Assembly: GCA_002887195.1 (NCBI GenBank) | Contig: PJAB01001220.1 | Location: forward strand, 1 to 16,225 | DNA: 16,225 bases | Direction: 5' to 3' | Origin: Chrysochromulina parva | Lineage: Eukaryota; Haptophyta; Prymnesiales; Chrysochromulinaceae | In this document: in pieces, positions 7,521 to 13,226 of the stretch | Position numbering within the stretch: the stretch's first letter is position 1 | Layout of the letters: every line of letters begins with the position of its first letter | Program-made: the position numbers and the translations under genes | The notes under the pieces: model-generated | The model's input: only the letters and a program-made list of their open reading frames with translations | Database searches by the model: none | Told to the model about the DNA's origin: nothing

Positions 7521-8183
7521 ATGTGCGCCAGCAGGCTCCGCGCAACGCGACGCTGGCTCGATCGCATCGTGATCGGCCAGCGACTGTGTCCGTTCGCTCC
7601 TCCCGTGCGCGCACCGCCGCAGCTCAATCTGCTCGTCTCGCGTGCTGAAAATTTGGACGGCATCGTTCGAGAGGTTGCAGCAGCTGCAACAGCTCTCCGA
7701 AGGGGTATTGACGACCCGACGCTGGCACCAGCCGCCGGCGAGACGACGTTGATCATACTGAACGAGGCCACCGGTGGCCATCCACTCAGCTGGCGCGACC
7801 TCGTCTCGCTCTCGTGGCGTCTACAGGAGGAGGCGATTCTTGAACCCGGCCACGGAGAGCATCTGCAAATCGTTCTCTTCCACCCGAACGCGACGCACAC
7901 CACGTACATCGAGGACGGCGCTCCTGCCGACGCTGGTGACTACAGTATCCGGGCGCCCTTTCCGACCGTGCAGCTCCTGCGGGAGATAGACGTTCTCCGA
8001 GCGGTGCAATCGTACCCTGGCGCGGATGCCATCCCGGCGCGCAATCGTGTGCGGCTGCGCGCACAGGGCCTGGCGGCGTGTGAGGAGCGCTTGCGAGGGT
8101 GCAGCTTGGAAAATGACGCGGAACAAGTGGATCAAGCCGCTGCCGCGCCCACGTTCGCACACAGCGGGTCGGACGGTGGGTGA
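7521..8183 (+). CDS. DUF1415 family protein
   Basis: The 220-residue product matches the DUF1415 pattern known mainly from bacteria: an N-terminal TRRWLDRIVIGQRLCPFA, the ETTLIIL strand, GHGEHLQIVLFHPN in the middle, and a C-terminal part with RAPFPTVQLLREIDVLRAV and IPARNRVRL. The function of the family is unknown. The length is slightly above the usual bacterial size of about 190; the excess is a low-complexity C-terminal tail. The ATG at 7521 was chosen because the in-frame codons before it offer only GTG. It is intronless, on the same strand as the MATE gene and 140 bases after it. No organelle-targeting peptide is obvious. It may be a bacterial-type gene acquired by transfer or from an endosymbiont; this is inference. 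Confidence 0.8.
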   Translation: MCASRLRATRRWLDRIVIGQRLCPFAPPVRAPPQLNLLVSRAENLDGIVREVAAAATALRRGIDDPTLAPAAGETTLIILNEATGGHPLSWRDLVSLSWRLQEEAILEPGHGEHLQIVLFHPNATHTTYIEDGAPADAGDYSIRAPFPTVQLLREIDVLRAVQSYPGADAIPARNRVRLRAQGLAACEERLRGCSLENDAEQVDQAAAAPTFAHSGSDGG

Positions 8184-8469
8184 GAGGCCACGTGCTTCTT
8201 TGGTTCTCGAATCAGCGACTCAAGAAAACTAGAGCGCCAGAATAGTTTGATGATCGTTTTTCACCGTGAAGCATCAGCGGTCTCGAGGTTGCAGGTCCTG
8301 TATTGAAATGATGACGAAAGTCCGCAAGAAACTCTCGAGTGTGAAGTTTCCGCTCGCAGACGCGACTGTGTGCACATGTGCTTGGCGGGACTGACGAGGT
8401 GATCAGAGGCGTCGTCACGCGACCGCTGCCGTCTCAGTGACTACTACCATACTAGACTGCTGCCTTTCC

Positions 8470-8643
8470 ATGGTGCAGATCAAGATTACCAACTTTGGCT
8501 ACACGTTGATCGATGGCGATCACAGCATATGGGCTATCACCGGCATATCGGCAATCACCGTCATTGCCATGGTGCTTCTCTGTCGACTCTATGGGCGACT
8601 TTATCCAGAGACGCGCGAGGGTGACGAAGAGAAGGCCGACTGA
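8470..8643 (+). CDS. Possible 57-residue single-pass membrane protein
   Basis: From the ATG at 8470 (TTTCCATGG, good context) the frame encodes a short N-terminal part, one hydrophobic segment (WAITGISAITVIAMVLLC), then a charged tail with Arg, Glu and Lys. I do not recognise the family. It could be a small membrane protein, the last exon of a gene whose earlier exons I cannot define (CTGCCGTCTCAG before it could be an acceptor), or chance. The 286 bases between the DUF1415 stop and this ORF show no convincing gene. Confidence 0.3.
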   Translation: MVQIKITNFGYTLIDGDHSIWAITGISAITVIAMVLLCRLYGRLYPETREGDEEKAD

Positions 8644-9031
8644 CGTTGAATTTGCCGTCGACATTTTGTTGCGGCTTGTTGTTAGGGCCCGAAAACAAGC
8701 CGCGGATGACCCAAGAACCCTGCTCTCTTTCCGTTCTTGCGCCTTCTTTCCGTTGGCCTTCTTGCGCACTGCGCTCGCGAGCGCTCCTAAGCCTCAATGT
8801 ACGTGTCACCTTCAGCCTAAAAAATAACAGGACGAAGGAATTGAGAAACCGCGAGGGGCCGTGAGGGGCTCGATGGCCGGGTTTGGGGGCAAACGGTGGA
8901 GTGCGCGTGGTGGTGGCTGCTGGCTGGTGCGCTTTAACGTTTAAGTGCTTGCCAAGCGGGAGGGCGCGATGATTCAATGGACTATATGAATTATCTATTA
9001 TCGAGGCGGAAGACAACGCTGCTCGTCACCT
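8644..9031. other. Convergent intergenic region
   Basis: This holds the 3' ends of the + genes and of the kinase gene on -. It is less GC-rich at 8970-9000 (ATATGAATTATCTATTATCG), which may serve - strand 3' processing. A perfect 14-base palindrome, GCGCTCGCGAGCGC, lies at 8771-8784 between two similar TTCCGTT...CTTGCGC segments. I see no supported gene, RNA gene or canonical AATAAA signal. Confidence 0.5.
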
Positions 9032-11188
9032 TCACCTCGTGTCCCCTGCTGTGGCCGCGTGCACGCCGACGATCCGCTGCACGTGCGCCACCAGCGAGTT
9101 GACATAGCCCACGCGCGGCTCCGTGTCCCCCTCGGGATCAGTGCACACCTCGGGGAAGCCGATGCCGATGCCGTGCAGCCCCTTTTTGACGAAATCGGGA
9201 TTGGGTCCCGGGAACGGCTGCACGACAGGGGGTTTGGGTCCCGGGAACCTTGACTTTGGGATCTTGAGAGTGAACCCCGGGCTGAGCTTGGGACAGTCGG
9301 CCTCCTTCGTCCACTTCTCCGGTGTGGAGAGATTGAACGGTGGGCGGCGCGCCTCGAGATCTGCGTCGGGATCGGGATCGAGATCGAGATCGAGATCGAG
9401 ATCCTCCTCGTCCATGCGCATGCCCTCGAAGCAAACCACACGAATCAGGTTCGGATCGGTGAGGCGCGCCGAGATCTGGGCAAACGTGGGCCGTTGCTCG
9501 GGGGCGACGCACGTACACTCCCGAGCAATGGCCATGAGCAGCGCAGGCATGTTGTCGCCTTCGACGACCATCGAGAGCGGCTTGGCGCGACCATCCCGCA
9601 ATTGTCGTATCACCTCGTGTGCCGATTGACATTTAACGTCCGTATAGGGCGGTGCGCGCGCCGCGCAGTGCGCCAACAAGCACCCAAAGCTCCACACGTC
9701 CGTTGGCGTACCCACCCGCGGCGCAGTAGGTATGTCGACGCTCGCCGCCTCAGGTGATAAGTACGACAACGTGCCGTGAATGCGCACGACCCCCGACTTG
9801 TCGGTCCTCAGTGTCAACTTTGACGCGACGAGTTGGGGGGCAGACTTGAGCCCAGCCTGGTCCTCAGTGGCGTCCAAGCTGCTCAAGTCGCTGACGCCGC
9901 CGCTGGCCTCGGATGCCAATGCCGAGAGAAATCTGCTCCGCCACGTGTTAGTGGGAGCGGCTCGCACGCCGGCGTCGTGCTGGGCATCGCGTGCACCTTT
10001 GATGAGGCTCACCTCGCCAAAGTCGGCCACCTTGGCCGTCCATCCGTCGGTCATGAGCACGTTGAGCGGCTTGAGGTCGCGGTGGATGATGTGACGGTAG
10101 TGCAAGTAGGTCATCCCGATCGCAATGTCCGTTGCAATCGCGAGCAGCGAATCTGCCCAATTCACGTAGCGTTGCAACTCGCGGAAGCTGAAGGCGTGCG
10201 CATGCATGAGCTCATGCAGTGAACAGTTCATGAGCTCCATAATCAAGCCGATCTTTGCGGGCGCGTCGAAGGCGATCCCAAGCGTCTTGACAATGTTCGG
10301 ATGATGGATGATTGCCATCATGGAGCACTCGTCGAGCAGCGCGAGAGCCTCGATGACTCCGTGGCTCGAGAGCACATCGTTCATCTTGACCGCGCACGGC
10401 GTCATGTTCAGCTTCGCCTTCGCGACGGTGCTGAAAGCTCCCTTATCCAAGATCTTGTCGAACGAGACGCTCTCCCACGGGACAACGACGAGACCCTCGC
10501 GCTGCTGCCGCTGCCGAATCTCGTGTGCGAGCTGGTTATGGAGCTCACGAGTCTCCCGAATGTCAATCAGCGACCGCCATGGCGCCGGTGGCTGCCCCGA
10601 TGGCGCGCCCGCCACGGCGCCCACGATGTGCGGCAGAGGCAACGTGAACGACCCATCCTCGCGAAGGCAGCTGCAGCCGCCGCCGCCGCCGCCGCCGCAG
10701 CCGCCGCAGCCGCAGCCGCAGCTGAGGGGGCAGGGGCCGCGGGGCCGGCGGTACTCGGTGCGGCGCTCGGTCTCGCGCACCGCCTCGACCTTTGTGCGGG
10801 CGAGCTCCTTCTCCGCCTTCTCCGCCCTCTCCACCTTCTTCGCGGCCGCCGCGGCCTCCTTCTTCGCCTTGTCCGCCTTCTCAGCCTTCTTCGCGGCCGC
10901 TGCGGCCTCCTTCTCCACCTTCTTTGCAGCCGCTGCGGCCTCCTTCTCCACCTTCTTTGCAGCCGCCGCGGCCTCCTTCTCGACCTTCTTTGCAGCCGCC
11001 GCGGCCTCCTTCTCCACCTTCTTTGCAGCCGCCGCGGCCTCCTTCCCTGCCTTCAAACTCACCAGGCGCGGAGGCTGCGGCAGCTGGCTGTCCACCGCCG
11101 CCCCCACGGACAGCGGCACAGCCATTGTGGGGTCCAACGGCCGCGGCTCGAGAGCGATCGCCTTGATGACTTCCGCCAACGATTCCAT
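9032..11188 (-). CDS. TKL-like protein kinase with Ala/Lys/Glu-rich N-terminus
   Basis: The product is 718 residues from the ATG at 11188 (further upstream only TTG is available). Residues 46-135 are repeats of EAAAAAKKVEK, probably a charged helix or coiled coil. Residues 152-174 are Cys/Gly-rich. The kinase domain spans about 245-577: a glycine loop LDKGAFSTV with only one canonical Gly, Lys268 in CAVK, HRDLKPLN with Asp371, DFG with Asp389, and SPE with Glu480. The 91 residues from DFG to SPE exceed the usual span by about 60, a Ser/Ala-rich insert in the activation segment. All key catalytic residues are present, so it should be active on Ser/Thr or Tyr. An acidic Asp-Leu repeat and a Pro-rich tail follow. 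It is intronless. An ATAAATTA stretch on - near 11384-11391 could be a promoter element; this is weak. Confidence 0.88.
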   Translation of the reverse strand: MESLAEVIKAIALEPRPLDPTMAVPLSVGAAVDSQLPQPPRLVSLKAGKEAAAAAKKVEKEAAAAAKKVEKEAAAAAKKVEKEAAAAAKKVEKEAAAAAKKAEKADKAKKEAAAAAKKVERAEKAEKELARTKVEAVRETERRTEYRRPRGPCPLSCGCGCGGCGGGGGGGCSCLREDGSFTLPLPHIVGAVAGAPSGQPPAPWRSLIDIRETRELHNQLAHEIRQRQQREGLVVVPWESVSFDKILDKGAFSTVAKAKLNMTPCAVKMNDVLSSHGVIEALALLDECSMMAIIHHPNIVKTLGIAFDAPAKIGLIMELMNCSLHELMHAHAFSFRELQRYVNWADSLLAIATDIAIGMTYLHYRHIIHRDLKPLNVLMTDGWTAKVADFGEVSLIKGARDAQHDAGVRAAPTNTWRSRFLSALASEASGGVSDLSSLDATEDQAGLKSAPQLVASKLTLRTDKSGVVRIHGTLSYLSPEAASVDIPTAPRVGTPTDVWSFGCLLAHCAARAPPYTDVKCQSAHEVIRQLRDGRAKPLSMVVEGDNMPALLMAIARECTCVAPEQRPTFAQISARLTDPNLIRVVCFEGMRMDEEDLDLDLDLDPDPDADLEARRPPFNLSTPEKWTKEADCPKLSPGFTLKIPKSRFPGPKPPVVQPFPGPNPDFVKKGLHGIGIGFPEVCTDPEGDTEPRVGYVNSLVAHVQRIVGVHAATAGDTR
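9365..9406 (-). repeat. GATCGA hexamer array in the kinase tail
   Basis: Tandem GATCGA units on the + strand are read on - as the Asp-Leu run of the acidic tail, just after the kinase domain. Confidence 0.8.
10889..11053 (-). repeat. 33-base minisatellite encoding EAAAAAKKVEK
   Basis: About five copies of a 33-base unit, each an 11-residue period, form residues 46-100 of the kinase. Copies differ at few third positions, which indicates recent expansion or ongoing homogenisation. Confidence 0.9.
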
Positions 11189-11413
11189 CGGCGCTCGTGC
11201 CGATCCCGGTGCCAGTGCCGGTCTGTCACGGAATGTGTCGCGGGGTGAGCGCCACAGGGGGAGGGATCTTCCGTTCCGACCACAAGATTCGAGAGCGAGA
11301 GGCGAAAAGTGTCGCGCGTTATGCCAAGACAAGTCAAGTTAAGGAAACTTCAAGGAAACAAAACTTGGAATGCAATTGTCACCTAATTTATGGGCCCGGC
11401 AACGTGGGAGCAC

Positions 11414-13091
11414 TCAAAGATTACCGAGCCGCTCGCCGCACACGAGCAGATTGCGCGGCGAGACGGAGCGCTCACACAGTTGACGAACCTCCGCACTGTA
11501 GCCCGACTCTTCGAGGTACAACGCCACGTCGAGGCACAGCCACTGCTCGAGAGGGCGCTGATACGCGTGCCGCACGAGCTCGAGCCGCGCGAGCCGCGCG
11601 GCCTGCGCCGCGCCGAGCTCGAGGCAAAGCGAGGCCTCGCGTTTCGTCAAATGCTCTTCGAGGGCCAAGGCGAGCCACGCCCGCGAGCTTGCACTCTTGC
11701 CAGGCGCGGAGACGGCCCACTTGCAAAAGGCGCGAAAGCCGTCGACGGTGTGTCGAGTGCTATCGCCTTGTGAGAGAAGGAGCTTCGGTACGGACGGCAG
11801 CCGCACGGCGCCCGGGCCAAACGAGCCCTCCACACTCGCCCCGTAGGCGCCGTCACGGGCGCGATCATCTCCATCGCCGCGGCCGTCGTCATCGTCTTCA
11901 CAGCGCCGTACGTCTTCACGGTCCCATTCGGATCGGTCGCAGCGAATGTCGTCACATTCGAGGCCGCTGGAGTCCAAATTAGTCGCATGTGACGAACCTC
12001 GAATGGAGTCCAAATTAGGCGACACGAGCGGCGCGTCGCGGTTGCCGCCATGCACATGCGCGTGCACGCGCCGGTGCCACGCGGCGAATGCTAGACGCCA
12101 CGTAATCTCCCGGGTGCGCAGATTCTCGTCGCGCCGCTTCGCCGCGAAGCCGGACGCGCTGGCCAGCCGTAACTCTTCCCAACTGATCACGAGCCGCGAT
12201 GCCCGCGCGGCGCGTGCCGAGAGCAGTTGGGCGGGCGCCGCCCCGTCGCCCTGAGGTGGGTGCTTGTGGAAGCAGCAGGGAGCGACCGCGACGTGTGCGG
12301 CACGCGCGGCGACGGCGCCGCGCACCATTCGCCGATGGAGCCCTCCACATGCATGCAATGCCACGTGCAGTGCCGGACCCGAGCCTACCAAATATGGCAG
12401 GTCTTCATCCGCGAGGCTGAGCACGTCGGCGACACGATAGGTGAGCGGGAGCCCAGCCTCGGAGGCCAGCTGCTGACCAGTCGCGCATAGCGTCGGCGAG
12501 ATCTCGAGGCAGATCGATGACGTGGCTGCCTCTTGCCCCAGGAGCTGCAGCGACAAGTACCCTTTCCCAGAGCACCACTCGACGGCGGGTATGCGGCGCT
12601 TGGGCATCGCGCTCGCGAAGGCCGAGATCTGGCACACGTGAGGTCGATCATGTGGGAGGCAAGGTGGCAGGATGAGGCCATCGCATCAAGGTGGGCGAAG
12701 GCTGGCTGGTTCGGTTCGCTCCAGAGCCCCGTCATACCTGCCTCCACTTTTTCCCAGGCACGCCAATGTGCGCGCGTGAGTCGCTCTTGCGCAAAGAAGC
12801 CGATGGGTTGAATGATGCCTGTGCCTCAGCATCGATCTCACGCGAAACGTGCGACATGGGCGCAAAGGACGGCTCGTACTCTCCAACAAGCTCGTGCAGC
12901 GCTGGCTGGTTGTGTTGCACCTCGGCCAGCTCGGCGTCATCGAGAGAGAGGATTTTGCGATGCAGCCCCGGGTGTGTCACACGCCAGGCGACACGATGAT
13001 CGTGGAAGGGTTTGGGCCGCCACAGGAGGCTGCCACCCACCAACCCGGCGTCCAGTGTTGAGTGCGCGTCGAGCAGGGAACGCGTCAGCAT
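11414..13091 (-). CDS. Class I SAM-dependent methyltransferase, Methyltransf_32-like; complement(join(11414..12628,12738..13091))
   Basis: Two exons give 522 residues. Exon 1 encodes LLWRPKPFHDH and LDDAELAEVQ, and ends in PGKKWRQ; exon 2 begins ISAFA, a junction like that of intact bacterial relatives. The SAM-binding motif VEWCSGKGY lies at residues 134-142, an acidic Glu160 ends the next strand, followed by Asp186, HACGG (210-214) and APCCFHK (234-240). The C-terminal half keeps LPSVPKLLLS and FRAFCKWA of the family, split from the core by an acidic low-complexity stretch. Family members related to METTL25/RRNAD1 carry the same HACG and PCC features; the substrate is unknown. The ATG at 13091 is the first in-frame ATG before LLDAHS; upstream only TTG is available. 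The stop lies 225 bases before the kinase start on the same strand. Confidence 0.82.
12629..12737 (-). other. Methyltransferase intron (109 bases, GT..AG, phase 0)
   Basis: On the - strand the donor is GGCAG|GTATGAC and the acceptor GTGTGCCAG|ATCTCGG. CCTCACG near the acceptor could serve as branch point. It lacks the shared core, the ten-base array and any exon duplication, so it differs from the introns of gene 1. Confidence 0.8.
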
Positions 13092-13121
13092 GTGTGAAGT
13101 CACTTTGAGAATTCCCCAAAT

Positions 13122-13137
13122 TACGTCAACTACGTCA
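13122..13137 (-). promoter_or_regulatory. Paired TGACGTA motifs upstream of the methyltransferase
   Basis: On - the sequence reads TGACGTA-GT-TGACGTA, two direct copies with a nine-base period, 31-46 bases before the ATG at 13091. TGACGT is the core bound by many bZIP factors. The short intergenic space (13092-13226) also holds a TATATT stretch near 13199-13205. Confidence 0.3.
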
Positions 13138-13226
13138 TTAGCGGTTTCAACGAACACGCAAACACCTTCGTACAAGCCTCGTAACCAACTCGTAATTGTA
13201 ATATAGTTGGCATCTCAACTGACAAC

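Noticed and set aside
8771..8784. 14-base palindrome as a terminator or origin
   Set aside because: No U-tract or associated elements; short palindromes are frequent in GC-rich DNA.
10308..11342. 344-codon + frame opposite the kinase gene
   Set aside because: Its Ser/Phe/Ala repeats are the reverse of the EAAAAAKKVEK minisatellite; the kinase frame has all catalytic motifs.
12385..12747. ORF on - spanning the methyltransferase intron
   Set aside because: It is out of frame with both methyltransferase exons and has no domain; splicing 12629-12737 joins the family sequence exactly.
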